Assembly: GCF_019132845.1 (NCBI RefSeq)
Contig: NZ_JAHSPR010000001.1
Span: 467,786 to 531,785, forward strand
Direction: 5' to 3'
Source: Advenella alkanexedens
Lineage (GTDB): Bacteria; Pseudomonadota; Gammaproteobacteria; Burkholderiales; Burkholderiaceae_B
DNA: 64,000 nucleotides
Shown here: one piece after another, positions 10,250 to 21,095 of the stretch
Layout of the letters: each line of letters begins with the position of its first letter
How positions within the stretch are numbered: the stretch's first letter is position 1
Made by a program: the position numbers and the translations under genes
Notes under the pieces: model-generated
What the model saw: only the letters and a program-made list of their open reading frames with translations
Database searches by the model: none
Told to the model about the DNA's origin: nothing

Positions 10250-12628
10250 TCACCCCTCGTCCTGCCCCGCCGGCACCAGAATTTCCCGGTTGCCGTTGGA
10301 CTGCATGGCAGACACCACACCTGCCTGCTCCATTTGTTCCAGCAGACGGGCGGCGCGATTGTAGCCAATGCGCAGGTGACGCTGCACCGAAGAAATGGAA
10401 GCCCGACGGTTTTTCAGCACAATCGCCACGGCCTGGTCATATAGGGGATCTGATTCAGGGTCGGCAAAACCGGTCACGCTCCCCAGGCCATCACCGGTTT
10501 CACCGGGTGCACCACCCTCCAGAATACCGTCAATATAATCGGCTTCGCCCTGCTCTTTCAGGCACTCGACCACGCGATGCACCTCGTCATCGGCCACAAA
10601 AGCGCCATGCACCCGACGCGGCAGGCCGGTGCCCGGTGGCAGGAACAGCATATCGCCCTGACCCAGCAGGGTTTCCGCACCCATCTGGTCCAAAATGGTG
10701 CGTGAATCAATTTTGGAAGACACCTGAAAGGCAATACGGGTGGGAATATTAGCCTTGATCAAGCCGGTAATCACATCCACACTGGGCCGCTGGGTTGCCA
10801 GCACCAGATGAATGCCCGAGGCCCGGGCTTTTTGCGCCAGACGGGCAATCAGCTCTTCAATTTTCTTGCCCACCACCATCATCAAATCGGCCAGCTCGTC
10901 GATAACCACCACAATAAAGGGTAGCGTGGTTAACGGCTCGGGCGCTTCGGGCGTCAAGGAAAACGGGTTCGGAATGGTTTCACCTTTTTTGGCGGCTTCG
11001 CGAATTTTGGCGTTATAACCACCCAAATTACGCACACCCATTTTACTCATCAGCTTGTAGCGCTTCTCCATTTCACCCACACACCAATTCAAGGCGTTGG
11101 CGGCCTGGCGCATATCGGTCACCACCGGTGCCAGCAAATGCGGAATACCCTCGTAAATGCTCATTTCCAGCATTTTCGGGTCAATCAGAATAAGGCGAAC
11201 CTGCGAGGCATCGGCCTTGTACAGCAAAGACAGAATCATGGCATTAATACCCACCGACTTGCCCGAACCGGTCGTACCGGCCACCAGCAAGTGGGGCATT
11301 TTGGCCAGGTCGGCCACCACCGGATTACCCGCAATATCCTTACCCAGCACCATGGTTAGGGCTGAAGGGTTGTCGTGATAGGTTTTGGAGCCAATAATCT
11401 CAGACAGGCGCACCATTTGACGGCGCGGATTGGGCAACTCAAGCCCCATCAAATTCTTGCCGGGAATGGTTTCCACCACCCGAATGCTAATTAAGCTAAG
11501 CGCCCGGGCCAGGTCTTTGGACAGGTTAACAATCTGACTGCCCTTAACCCCCGTTGCGGGTTCTATTTCATAGCGGGTAATCACCGGCCCGGCCTGGGCG
11601 GCCACCACCGTCACCTCCACCCCAAAATCACGCAATTTCTTTTCAATAAGGCGGGACGTATATTCAATGGTTTCCGGAGAAACGGTTTCTACGTTGTCCT
11701 GGGCCGGATCAAGCAAATCCAGGGCCGGCAACGTGCCTTCGGACTCCTGGCGCACGACCGGTGACAAGGCTGGCTGCTTTTCCTGTTTTTCCTGCCTGTC
11801 TTTAATCACCCGTTCCGCCTTCGGAATACTGGTAATGGCCGGCTCTATTCGCACCGGTTGCTCATGAGTCAGTTTGACTTTTTGTTCAACCAGATGTTCC
11901 TGGCGCACCGCTTTGGCGGCCTCACCAGCCTTGCGGTCTTTGCGGGCACTGAAAAATTCGCCAATACCGCCAAAAATACGCTGAATGGCAAAACCGATTT
12001 TTTCCGCCACCGCCAGCCATGAAAAACCAAAAAAGAAACTGAAGCCCAAGGCCAGCAACAGAAACAATGCAATGCCCGAACCACTGGGACCAATCAACAT
12101 ATACAGGTTATTGGCAAAAAGCTGCCCCAATACCCCGCCCGCGCCCCCCGGGAGCTGTTCACCCAGATTCTGTAGCTGACTGGCTTCAAAACCCATTGAA
12201 CCCAGAAACAGCATGACAAAGCCAATGCCCTGCTCCCAATGCACGCGGGGTAAATCCATATCAGGATCGAGCACGATTCGGTTCATTAAGCGGCGATAGC
12301 CCACCCACATTCTTCGTATGAAACAAACCACCAGCCACCAGGCGGAAAGTCCCACCAGGTAATACAGAATATCCGAGACGTACGCCCCCACAATACCCAG
12401 CCTGTTGTGCACCTGGTGGGAAGAAGAAGTACTGACCCAGCCGGGATCGGTGGGATGCCAGGTAAACAGCGTGAACGCCAAAGCCGCGGCCAATGCCGCA
12501 TACAGCACCCATTTGGCTTCACCAAACAGGGAAACCACGCGATCGGTTGCCGGGGAAGAGCCGCTTTTCTGGTTGCGTTTGTTACGACCAGCTGAGCGAT
12601 TTGAAAGTGTATTAGAAGAACGTGCCAT
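10250..12628 (-). CDS. ftsK: DNA translocase FtsK
   Basis: A 792-residue FtsK/SpoIIIE-family translocase that anchors at the septum and pumps chromosome ends toward dif for XerCD resolution. The N-terminal ~200 residues carry four membrane segments, followed by a short linker of only ~150 residues. The motor has Walker [15 protein letters not shown] near residue 448 and Walker [16 protein letters not shown] near 574. The C-terminal winged-helix gamma domain, [20 protein letters not shown], reads KOPS sites. It is divergent from trxB with only 44 bp between, a conserved betaproteobacterial arrangement. Confidence 0.97.
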   Translation of the reverse strand: MARSSNTLSNRSAGRNKRNQKSGSSPATDRVVSLFGEAKWVLYAALAAALAFTLFTWHPTDPGWVSTSSSHQVHNRLGIVGAYVSDILYYLVGLSAWWLVVCFIRRMWVGYRRLMNRIVLDPDMDLPRVHWEQGIGFVMLFLGSMGFEASQLQNLGEQLPGGAGGVLGQLFANNLYMLIGPSGSGIALFLLLALGFSFFFGFSWLAVAEKIGFAIQRIFGGIGEFFSARKDRKAGEAAKAVRQEHLVEQKVKLTHEQPVRIEPAITSIPKAERVIKDRQEKQEKQPALSPVVRQESEGTLPALDLLDPAQDNVETVSPETIEYTSRLIEKKLRDFGVEVTVVAAQAGPVITRYEIEPATGVKGSQIVNLSKDLARALSLISIRVVETIPGKNLMGLELPNPRRQMVRLSEIIGSKTYHDNPSALTMVLGKDIAGNPVVADLAKMPHLLVAGTTGSGKSVGINAMILSLLYKADASQVRLILIDPKMLEMSIYEGIPHLLAPVVTDMRQAANALNWCVGEMEKRYKLMSKMGVRNLGGYNAKIREAAKKGETIPNPFSLTPEAPEPLTTLPFIVVVIDELADLMMVVGKKIEELIARLAQKARASGIHLVLATQRPSVDVITGLIKANIPTRIAFQVSSKIDSRTILDQMGAETLLGQGDMLFLPPGTGLPRRVHGAFVADDEVHRVVECLKEQGEADYIDGILEGGAPGETGDGLGSVTGFADPESDPLYDQAVAIVLKNRRASISSVQRHLRIGYNRAARLLEQMEQAGVVSAMQSNGNREILVPAGQDEG

Positions 12629-12672
12629 AAGTCATATTATAATTGTGGATTACCATTATAGGATGAATATAA

Positions 12673-14326
<1,654 letters not shown>

Positions 14327-14337
14327 GTGATGTGTTG

Positions 14338-14587
14338 TCATGCGGGAGTGAACACAAGAGGTTCCCACGCGGGAGCGTGGGAACCAGAAACCAGAAACTC
14401 GTTCCCATTTACTCGTTCCCATGCTCCGCGTGGGAATGCATAAACCGCGCTGAATTTGTACTCGTTCCCATGCTCCTGCGTGGGAATGCATAACAGGTTT
14501 TCGTCAACCACCCCGTCAGGCTTCGCCTGACACCCCTCCGCAGAGGGGAATTTGCGTACTCGTTCCCATGCTCCGCGTGGGAACGCA
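14338..14587. repeat. Cluster of palindromic repeats after the Smr gene, with one second-family copy
   Basis: Main-family copies at 14361-14384, 14414-14440, 14461-14490 and 14560-14587, plus a degenerate one at 14338. A second-family GGGGTGG copy, in inverse orientation, sits between them at 14505-14552. A 19-nt context (ATAAACCGCGCTGAA / ATAAACCGTGCTGAA) after two of the copies shows that longer units were duplicated. No gene lies in 14327-14815. Confidence 0.9.
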
Positions 14588-14607
14588 TAAACCGTGCTGA
14601 AATTAAT

Positions 14608-14648
14608 AAGGGCGATTAATGCTTTTGACATTAATCGCCCTTTCTTGT
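14608..14648 (+). terminator. Rho-independent terminator for trxB-Smr unit
   Basis: AAGGGCGATTAATG, 7-nt loop, CATTAATCGCCCTT, then TCTTGTATT: a perfect 14-bp stem with a modest T tract. It lies beyond the repeat cluster, 282 bp from the Smr stop, so the repeats are inside the 3' untranslated region. Confidence 0.8.
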
Positions 14649-14815
14649 ATTTATTTTGGAACCGCTTACTGCTTATGAGCCGTTACCAGCAAGTTGCCTG
14701 GTCTTTGCCTGGCATTTTGTCTCCTCACCTGCATGAAGAGAATTATGCACCACTATATAACAATTAGCACTTAGGGTATGCACTAATTTATTGCTTTTTC
14801 CAACCAAAAAAACAA

Positions 14816-15841
14816 CTATTCGCTCTTTTGTTGATCAATCTCATTGGCCATTTGACGGGATTTTTCTTTTTGTGCCAGTTTTTCTTCCCGGCGCTTGCGA
14901 ATTTGCTCATCCATTTTTGCACCAATATGGCCCTCGTGGCGCTGCTCAGCCAAGTCCACCTGACGCTGCCTTTCCCGAAAACGCGCGCGTTGCTCTTCAG
15001 TAATCTTATCCCAGCAATGCGGGCAGCTTTCACCTCTCACATAATGAACAGAAGCACGATCCTCCTCCGTTAAAGGATGTCGGCAGGCGCGGCACTGAAC
15101 ATACTGCCCCGGCACCAACCCATGACCCACCGACACCCGCTCATCAAACACAAAGCACTCGCCTTCCCACAGGCTCTGTGGCTGGGGAATGGTTTCCAGA
15201 TACTTAAGAATACCGCCCTCTAAATGATAGACCTCATCGTAGCCCAGGGATTTCATATAAGCGGTTGATTTCTCACAGCGAATGCCACCGGTACAAAACA
15301 TGGCCACTTTCTTTTTCCTGTTTTTATCCAGCAAACCACCCTCCCGGGCCTGCTCTTGCACCCATTGCGGAAACTCACGGAAAGTAACCGTTTCAGGATT
15401 AACCGCCCCCTTGAAGGTGCCAATATCCACTTCGTAATCATTACGGGTATCAATCAGAACCACATCAGGATCGGAAATAAGGTCATTCCAGTCTTCAGGT
15501 TTCACATACGTACCCGCATTTTGTCCATTCACATTCGGCTGCCCCATGGTAACGATTTCTTTTTTCAGGCGCACCCGCATACGGTGAAATGGCTCGCGGT
15601 CTTCCGACCAGGATTCTTTATGCTCCAGCGTAGCCAGGCGCGGGTCATTGCGCAAATAAGCCAACACCGCATCAATCCCCTCGCGTGGGCCGGCAATCGT
15701 GCCATTAATGCCTTCCAGCGCCAGCAACAAAGTGCCCTTTACATTATGCTGCTCGCAAAAAGCCTGCAAAGGTTCACGCATTGCCTCGTAATCGGGCAAT
15801 TCTACAAATTTATATAAAGCGGCAATGGTAAAGTTGGACAT
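14816..15841 (-). CDS. trhO: tRNA uridine(34) hydroxylase TrhO (rhodanese-like)
   Basis: A 341-residue TrhO/YceA-family enzyme that makes 5-hydroxyuridine at position 34 of certain tRNAs using oxygen. It has an N-terminal acylphosphatase-like domain ([20 protein letters not shown]...), a rhodanese domain with the active-site loop [11 protein letters not shown] near residue 181, and a C-terminal Zn-finger-like stretch (C-x2-C...C-x2-[10 protein letters not shown]...SCPHCWDK). I start at MSNF (15841) as in relatives. The frame stays open upstream, but only by reading through a palindromic repeat (CFHAPAWEQ), which is not genuine protein. Confidence 0.95.
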   Translation of the reverse strand: MSNFTIAALYKFVELPDYEAMREPLQAFCEQHNVKGTLLLALEGINGTIAGPREGIDAVLAYLRNDPRLATLEHKESWSEDREPFHRMRVRLKKEIVTMGQPNVNGQNAGTYVKPEDWNDLISDPDVVLIDTRNDYEVDIGTFKGAVNPETVTFREFPQWVQEQAREGGLLDKNRKKKVAMFCTGGIRCEKSTAYMKSLGYDEVYHLEGGILKYLETIPQPQSLWEGECFVFDERVSVGHGLVPGQYVQCRACRHPLTEEDRASVHYVRGESCPHCWDKITEEQRARFRERQRQVDLAEQRHEGHIGAKMDEQIRKRREEKLAQKEKSRQMANEIDQQKSE

Positions 15842-15900
15842 AAAGTAATCGGTAACCGATGAAAAGTAAGATATTTGAAAATGCAGTAGACAATCGCGCT

Positions 15901-16300
15901 TTTGTTCCCAAGCAGGAGCATGGAAACAAGCAATATACGGTGTTGAAAACACAGTACGCAATTTTGTCACAAATACAAAGAAAGGAATTTGCGAAGAACA
16001 TAGCATCTACTTCTACGAATTATAAAGCAAAGATTAACTTTTTCTTCTTCCCATGCTCCCGCACAGGAATGCATACCCTCATTTGCCATAACAAAATAAT
16101 TTTAAGTTATGTAAAATCTGCTAGTCTACGGATTAACAATCCTTTGTTCCCACGCGGGAGCATGGAAACAAGAGACACGAGGGGTTCCCACGCAGGAGCG
16201 AGGGAACCAGAACGAACGAAACACAACGGGCTCCCACGCTAGAGCATGGGAACCAGAATTTGGAACCACTCTCGTTCCCACGCTCCTGCGTGGGAACGCA
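15901..16300. repeat. Cluster of palindromic repeats between trhO and the sulfhydrylase gene
   Basis: Copies at about 15901-15930, 16047-16072, 16145-16172, 16183-16210, 16230-16257 and 16271-16300. They show alternating orientation and several arm mismatches, in a 490-bp gap (15842-16331) without other genes. The last copy is 31 bp before the sulfhydrylase start, so it lies in or near its leader. Confidence 0.9.
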
Positions 16301-16331
16301 TATTTTGCAATTTTTATCCCCCGGAGGAAGC

Positions 16332-17609
16332 ATGAAGTTAGAGACACTGGCGATTCACGCCGGCTATAAACCCGAACCCACCACCAAAGCCGTGGCAGTG
16401 CCTATTTACCAAACCACTTCCTACGCGTTTGACAACACCCGGCACGGGGCTGATTTGTTTGACCTGAAAGTGGCTGGCAACATTTACACCCGCATCATGA
16501 ACCCCACCAATGCGGTACTTGAAGAGCGTGTGGCAGCCCTGGAAGGCGGGATTGCCTCACTCGTGGTGGCCTCGGGCATGGCAGCCATTACCTACGCCAT
16601 TCAAACCATCGCCGGTGCCGGTGACAACATTGTTTCAGTCAGCACCCTGTATGGTGGCACCTACAACCTGTTCGCCCATTCATTCCCGCGCCAGGGCATT
16701 GAAGTGCGCATGGCACCGCATAACGACATTGCCGCCCTTGAAGCGCTGATTGACGACAACACCAAGGCTGTCTTCTGCGAATCGATTGGCAACCCGGCCG
16801 GCAATATTATTGACATCCAGGCCCTGGCCGATGCCGCCCACCGCCATGGCGTACCGCTGATTGTTGACAACACCGTGGCCTCGCCCGCGCTGTGCCGCCC
16901 CTTTGAACACGGTGCCGATATTGTGGTGCATTCGCTCACCAAATACATTGGCGGCCATGGCACCACCATTGCCGGTGCGATTGTAGATTCAGGCAAATTC
17001 CCCTGGGCCGAACACAAAGAACGTTTTGCCATTCTGAATGAACCCGACCCGGCTTACCACGGCGTGGTCTACACCGACGCTTTTGGCCCCGCCGCATTTA
17101 TTGGCCGCTGCCGTGTTGGCCCGCTGCGCAACACCGGCGCCGCCCTGGCCCCCCTAAGCGCTTTCCTGATTATCCAAGGCATTGAAACCCTGTCGCTGCG
17201 CATGGAGCGCCATTGTGAAAACACCCTGAAAGTGGCCCAGCACCTGCAAAACCACCCACAAGTGGCATGGGTGAAATACGCCGGGCTGTCCGACCACCCC
17301 GAACACGCGTTGGCACAAAAATACATGGGCGGAAAACCTTCAGGCATCCTGACATTTGGCATTAAAGGCGGCAGCGAAAGCGGCGCCCGCTTCATTGACG
17401 CCCTGCAACTGATTACCCGACTGGTTAATATTGGCGATGCCAAATCCCTGGCCTGCCACCCCGCCAGCACCACCCACCGCCAGCTGAACGAAGAAGAACT
17501 GGCCACCGCAGGGGTTAGTGCCGACATGATCAGGCTGTCTATTGGCATTGAACACATCGACGACATCATTGCCGACCTGGACCAGGCACTGGAAGCCAGC
17601 AAGGCGTAA
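16332..17609 (+). CDS. metY: O-acetylhomoserine sulfhydrylase / aminocarboxypropyltransferase
   Basis: A 425-residue PLP enzyme of the Cys/Met metabolism family that makes homocysteine from O-acetylhomoserine and sulfide. It has VASGMAAITYAIQTIAGAGD near residue 80, the cofactor pocket DNTVASPALCRP, and Schiff-base Lys204 in VHSLTKYIGGHGTT. C-terminal ACHPASTTHRQL is diagnostic of the OAH sulfhydrylase branch. I chose ATG 16332 because a CCGGAGGAAG ribosome site precedes it and the protein starts MKLETLAIHAGY. The open frame before it is repeat sequence. Confidence 0.95.
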   Translation: MKLETLAIHAGYKPEPTTKAVAVPIYQTTSYAFDNTRHGADLFDLKVAGNIYTRIMNPTNAVLEERVAALEGGIASLVVASGMAAITYAIQTIAGAGDNIVSVSTLYGGTYNLFAHSFPRQGIEVRMAPHNDIAALEALIDDNTKAVFCESIGNPAGNIIDIQALADAAHRHGVPLIVDNTVASPALCRPFEHGADIVVHSLTKYIGGHGTTIAGAIVDSGKFPWAEHKERFAILNEPDPAYHGVVYTDAFGPAAFIGRCRVGPLRNTGAALAPLSAFLIIQGIETLSLRMERHCENTLKVAQHLQNHPQVAWVKYAGLSDHPEHALAQKYMGGKPSGILTFGIKGGSESGARFIDALQLITRLVNIGDAKSLACHPASTTHRQLNEEELATAGVSADMIRLSIGIEHIDDIIADLDQALEASKA

Positions 17610-17636
17610 TGCCTGCGTTATCATATAGAACAGGAG

Positions 17637-17886
17637 TGGTTCCCACGCGGGAGCATGGGAACCAGAAACAACTCGTTCCCGCGCCAGAACATCCTCTGAC
17701 TCGTTGCATACCAACTGAAGCGGTTCCCACGCTGGAGCATGGGAACCAGAATGCGGGACACGACCCGTGCTCATGCAAAGCAACAACTCGTTCCAGTGCG
17801 AAACAGCGACTCATCAACTCGTTCCCACGCTCTGAACTGCCCCCCCAAAATGTCAACTCGTTCCCACGCTCTGCGTGGGAATGCAT
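17637..17886. repeat. Palindromic repeats between metY and the RAYT gene
   Basis: Full copies at 17637-17663 and 17721-17749, a broken copy at 17818-17831 and a further copy at 17859-17886. Degenerate ACTCGTTCC fragments occur near 17672 and 17788. The copy nearest the RAYT stop is 8 bp from it, the usual position of REPs around their transposase gene. Confidence 0.9.
17832..17857 (-). mobile_element. IS3-type end fragment inside a palindromic repeat
   Basis: TGAACTGCCCCCCCAAAATG directly follows CCCACGCTC of a repeat copy. The same join (CACGCTCTGAACTGA on the opposite strand) occurs at 21.7 kb and 38.1 kb. The sequence resembles the TGAACTGACCCC...AAGTTGGAC terminal repeats of IS150-group elements. 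Only about 25 bp remain here. Confidence 0.5.
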
Positions 17887-17894
17887 ACCACCCC

Positions 17895-18425
17895 CTACCA
17901 TTCTGTACAAATATCCAACAACCCAGGCAAGCCGGCATACTGCCGGGCACTGGAATATCTCCAGTGCGTTACCTCATCTACATAACCCCTTTTAACCGGG
18001 TTTTGATGAATATAATCAATTTTCTGGCGCATGATTTTTTCGCCCTGAATCAACTCAGGATGCACCCCTTCCTGCCAAAACTGATAACTGCGATCATTTT
18101 TATGCGCTTTTTTATAAAACGCCAGCTGATCCAGAATTTGCCAGGCATTATGATCTGCAAGATACTTAATCAGGTTTTTGGCAGTCCATGATTTCAAACG
18201 TGCAATATCACGATCCAGTGCATTGCTTTGCAAAACAAAATGACAGTGATTTTCCAAAACAACCCACGCATAAATACTCAACCCCTCTTTGTGTAAAAAA
18301 CGCAGGGAATCAAGCAGAATATTCACGGTGTCGGGGCGAGTAAAGACAGGGATCCAGTGCAATACCGTCAAGGTAACAAAATGCGGTTGTTGCGGTTCAG
18401 TTATTTTGTAGCGGCTTCTACCCAT
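17895..18425 (-). CDS. REP-associated tyrosine transposase (RAYT, Y1/HUH family)
   Basis: A 176-residue single-domain Y1 HUH nuclease of the IS200-like REP-associated class. The HUH pair is His60-Cys-His62 (ENHCHFVLQ). The catalytic Tyr is Tyr138 in IDYIHQNPVKRGYV, aligning with His59, His61 and Tyr115 (VDYIYINP) of E. coli TnpA-REP. WRYSSAR near the C-terminus is also a family motif. The gene appears intact. Palindromic repeats lie 8 bp beyond its stop and 18 bp before its start, so it is the natural candidate to recognise and spread the ~34 copies in this window. RAYTs are known to bind and nick REP hairpins; activity here is inferred. Confidence 0.92.
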   Translation of the reverse strand: MGRSRYKITEPQQPHFVTLTVLHWIPVFTRPDTVNILLDSLRFLHKEGLSIYAWVVLENHCHFVLQSNALDRDIARLKSWTAKNLIKYLADHNAWQILDQLAFYKKAHKNDRSYQFWQEGVHPELIQGEKIMRQKIDYIHQNPVKRGYVDEVTHWRYSSARQYAGLPGLLDICTEW

Positions 18426-18442
18426 TATTGAAATCCATATGC

Positions 18443-18688
18443 CACCCCACGCAGGAGCCTGGGGATGAGACTTTTAATTTCTGATCATATTTTATTTGGG
18501 TATTTGAAAGGGTCTTGTCGTGACGCTTTTATCTTATGCAATCGTCAAAAGATTCAATATTAGAATGCATACAGGCATATGCAGAACAGATGCGGTTCCC
18601 ACGCAGGAGCATGGGAACCAGAAGGTGTAAAGCCTGAGTTTCCATGCAGAACAGGGGCGGTTCCCACGCGGGAGCGTGGGAACCAGAG
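18443..18688. repeat. Palindromic repeats flanking the RAYT start and the PfpI stop
   Basis: Copies at 18443-18468, 18593-18622 and 18659-18688. The last two share extra flanking sequence (GCAGAACAGATGCGG / GCAGAACAGGGGCGG), so a longer unit was duplicated. The 271-bp interval has no gene. Confidence 0.88.
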
Positions 18689-18696
18689 GCCCTCGG

Positions 18697-19275
18697 TTAA
18701 ATCTTGATTTCCGCACCCAGCGCTTTCACGAACTGGCTTAGCCACGCGGGGTGGGCGGGCCAGGCGGGGGCGGTTATCAGGTTGCCGTCGGTCACGGCGG
18801 CATCAATGGCGATTTCGGCATATTTGCCACCGGCCAGTTCCACCTCTGGCGCGCAGGCCGGGTAGGCCGAGCAGGTGCGGTCTTTTAAAATACCTGCGGC
18901 CGCCAGAATTTGCGCTCCATGGCACACCGAGGCAATCGGCTTGCCGGCCGTATTGAACTCACGCACAATATCCAGTACACGCTGGTTCAAGCGCAAATAT
19001 TCGGGTCCGCGACCACCGGGTATTAACAAACCCACATAATCATTAGTATTAACCGCCGCAAAATCATAATTCAAGGCAAAATTATGGCCCCGCTTCTCGC
19101 TGTAAGTCTGGTCACCCTCAAAATCATGAATGGCCGTTGCCACATGGTCACCGGCTTTTTTATTGGGGCACACCGCATGTACGGTATACCCCAGCGCCAG
19201 TAAAAACTGGTACGGCACCATGGTTTCGTAATCTTCGGTGAAATCACCCGCAATCATCAAAATCGCTTTACTCAT
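18697..19275 (-). CDS. DJ-1/PfpI-family protein
   Basis: A 192-residue class I glutamine amidotransferase-like protein of the DJ-1/PfpI family. The nucleophile elbow is [14 protein letters not shown] with Cys near residue 118 followed by His, and [13 protein letters not shown] provides the family oxyanion region. Members include protein/nucleotide deglycases, chaperones and general stress proteins; the exact activity cannot be read off. It stands alone, with palindromic repeats beyond its stop. A GGAGACG ribosome site precedes the ATG. Confidence 0.9.
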   Translation of the reverse strand: MSKAILMIAGDFTEDYETMVPYQFLLALGYTVHAVCPNKKAGDHVATAIHDFEGDQTYSEKRGHNFALNYDFAAVNTNDYVGLLIPGGRGPEYLRLNQRVLDIVREFNTAGKPIASVCHGAQILAAAGILKDRTCSAYPACAPEVELAGGKYAEIAIDAAVTDGNLITAPAWPAHPAWLSQFVKALGAEIKI

Positions 19276-19540
19276 GACACGTCTCCTAAGTTGAAAAATA
19301 CCCTATTACCCTTTTGGCAATAAAGGTTTACTATTCACTATATTGTTGTTTTGTATCATTTTAATGGCAAACAGGCAGTTTGGGCTGCTGGCTGAAAAAT
19401 ATTGCCGTTCCTAACTTATTCAGCAACCTTTTGCGCCAAGACGCCGGTTTCTCATGCCCTACACCAAAAATACACGGGCCTTCACAGTGACACATCCAGC
19501 TATTTCTTTCACTGCAGCACCCACCTAAAAAGGAATCATC

Positions 19541-19942
19541 ATGAAACCTCTTTACCTGCTACTAGCCATTCCCGCCCTTTTGGTATCTACCGGCAGCCAG
19601 GCCCAAATGTTCAACCAGGAATACGAAAAGTGCAACCAAAACACGACCGTTTCGATTGTGGATTGCGTTAACAAACAGGCAAAAAAATGGGATACCCGCC
19701 TGAACAAATCCTACAAAGCCTTAATGGAACGCAGTGACGCTGCCCAGCAAGCCCCGCTGAAATCAGCCCAACGCCAATGGATTCAATACCGCGATGCCAA
19801 CTGCCAATTTTACGCCTTGGGTGATGGCAGCATTAGCCAGATTAACGCGGCTGAATGCCTACGCGCCATGACCCAGGCACGTACCTGCGAAATAGAAGCC
19901 GCCAACCGCTATGAAGGAGGCCCGCAGGCCGGGTGCAAATAA
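19541..19942 (+). CDS. LprI-like / DUF1311 periplasmic protein
   Basis: A 133-residue secreted protein with a signal peptide (MKPLYLLLAIPALLVSTGSQ, then AQ). The mature domain matches the lysozyme-inhibitor LprI-like (DUF1311) fold: a conserved pair CNQNTTVSIVDCVNKQAKKWDTRLN, then LKSAQRQWIQYRDANC and ECLRAMTQART. Six Cys in the mature part could form disulfides in the periplasm. Mycobacterial LprI inhibits lysozyme; whether this one does is unknown. An AAAGGAATC ribosome site supports the start, and a terminator follows. Confidence 0.85.
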   Translation: MKPLYLLLAIPALLVSTGSQAQMFNQEYEKCNQNTTVSIVDCVNKQAKKWDTRLNKSYKALMERSDAAQQAPLKSAQRQWIQYRDANCQFYALGDGSISQINAAECLRAMTQARTCEIEAANRYEGGPQAGCK

Positions 19943-19968
19943 ACCCAACGCCATAGGCAATGGCCCAT

Positions 19969-19998
19969 AAAAAAGGATGGCCATTACCATCCTTTTTT
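19969..19998. terminator. Bidirectional terminator
   Basis: AAAAAAGGATGG-CCATTA-CCATCCTTTTTT: a perfect 12-bp symmetric stem with A-tract and T-tract. It closes both the LprI-like gene (+) and the small acidic protein gene (-), which converge here. Confidence 0.88.
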
Positions 19999-20026
19999 AG
20001 GCATTCAACAATTACAAACAAAACGC

Positions 20027-20176
20027 TTAAATCTTGCAGGCATCGCCGCAGTCATTATCCGCTTCGGGCACGCTATCGTCCATTTCCTGAATGCGCTCGG
20101 CGTTTTTCTTTTCGATTTCATCAAAATCAATGTTTTCAAACGCGGTATCAAAATCAAGATCAGTATCGTTACTCAT
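20027..20176 (-). CDS. Small acidic protein (49 residues), unknown function
   Basis: A short frame too small for routine callers: MSNDTDLDFDTAFENIDFDE then a Lys/Glu-rich stretch and the tail NDCGDACKI. I count it as real because a GGAAGA ribosome site sits about 7 nt before the ATG. A bidirectional terminator lies 28 bp past the stop, and the composition is strongly biased (about 15 Asp/Glu). The C-terminal Cys-x3-Cys could bind metal or form a disulfide. I do not recognise a family. Confidence 0.6.
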   Translation of the reverse strand: MSNDTDLDFDTAFENIDFDEIEKKNAERIQEMDDSVPEADNDCGDACKI

Positions 20177-20231
20177 GGCATGTCTTCCAGAATGGTTGGG
20201 CAATGTTTGATTTTAACGCCAAAACCGGTTT

Positions 20232-20315
20232 TGTTCCCACGCTGGAGCATGGGAACAAGTAAGAAGACAGGCATGGGCGGGATATCTCGTTCCCACGCTC
20301 CTGCGTGGTAACGCC
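20232..20315. repeat. Two palindromic repeats upstream of the toxin gene
   Basis: Copies at 20232-20260 (TTGTTCCCACGCTGGAGCAT...) and 20286-20315 (inverse orientation). They lie between the small acidic protein gene and higB. Confidence 0.88.
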
Positions 20316-20471
20316 TATCTTTCTGCAGGAACCAGATACTAACAATAGACAAATTTACCGCTTACGACCACAGGGCGTTCGCAACTGGCATACAGTGAGT
20401 TCAAGACAACCATACAGTTAAAAACTGCATGCCACTTCAATTGAATCTAGCAACGATACACGATACAATAT

Positions 20472-20750
20472 ATGATATTAGGATTCCGGCATAAAGGACT
20501 TGAGGCGTTCTATAAAACCAGCTCGACAAAAGGCATACAAGCCGTCCATGCAGCAAAACTAAGACGCATTCTTGGTGCAATGGACGTAGCCGAAAAGCCA
20601 GAAGACCTCAAATTGCCTTCATTTAATCTACACCCACTAAAAGGCAATTTAAAGAATTACTGGTCAATATCGGTTAATGGCAATTGGCGCGTTATTTTTC
20701 GCTTTGCCGGTATACATATTGAGCTGATTGACTATCTGGACTATCACTAA
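20472..20750 (+). CDS. higB: HigB-type toxin (RelE superfamily)
   Basis: A 92-residue toxin of the HigB/RelE family, predicted to be a ribosome-dependent mRNA endonuclease. It starts MILGFRHKGLEAFYKTSSTK and has the family core LHPLKGNLKNYWSISVNGNWRVIFRF and the C-terminal DYLDYH. As in typical higBA loci the toxin precedes its antitoxin, here by 12 bp. AT-rich ATACA repeats (CGATACACGATACAAT) abut the start codon and may be part of an autoregulatory operator. Confidence 0.92.
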   Translation: MILGFRHKGLEAFYKTSSTKGIQAVHAAKLRRILGAMDVAEKPEDLKLPSFNLHPLKGNLKNYWSISVNGNWRVIFRFAGIHIELIDYLDYH

Positions 20751-20762
20751 AAGAGACACAAA

Positions 20763-21050
20763 ATGATGAAAAACCCTCCGCATCCAGGCGAGTTGCTTCG
20801 TGAAGATGTCATTATTGAACTGGGGCTGTCTGTCACTGAAACGGCAGAACGGCTTGGCATGTCGCGTGTTGCCCTGTCACGCGTGCTAAATGGTAAAGCG
20901 GGCATCAGTGCGGATTTGGCGATCAGGCTTGAACAAGCCGGCGTCAGTACCGCCAAGGCATGGTTGGCAATGCAAACCAATTATGACCTGGCTCAGGCCC
21001 TTAAACGCCCCCAACCTACTGTCCGCGCTTTAGTGGTCGAACATACCTGA
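20763..21050 (+). CDS. higA: HigA-type antitoxin (HTH-XRE)
   Basis: A 95-residue antitoxin and repressor that neutralises HigB and autoregulates the operon. It starts MMKNPPHPGELLREDVI. The helix-turn-helix is LSVTETAERLGMSRVALSRV, followed by LNGKAGISADLAIRLEQA and WLAMQTNYDL, all characteristic of HigA/VapI-type proteins. Its gene follows higB closely in one operon, and a palindromic repeat begins 6 bp past its stop. Confidence 0.93.
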   Translation: MMKNPPHPGELLREDVIIELGLSVTETAERLGMSRVALSRVLNGKAGISADLAIRLEQAGVSTAKAWLAMQTNYDLAQALKRPQPTVRALVVEHT

Positions 21051-21055
21051 GATAT

Positions 21056-21083
21056 GCGTTCCCATGCTCCCGCGTGGAAACGA
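21056..21083. repeat. Palindromic repeat after higA
   Basis: GCGTTCCCATGCTCCCGCGT followed by GGAAACGA; one copy of the main family between the antitoxin and the broken gene. Confidence 0.85.
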
Positions 21084-21095
21084 CTTTATTTAGTG

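Noticed and set aside
14338..18688. Possible CRISPR array in the repeat-rich gaps
   Set aside because: The repeats are palindromic, vary in sequence and orientation, have irregular spacing and no cas genes; a RAYT lies among them, so they are REP-like.
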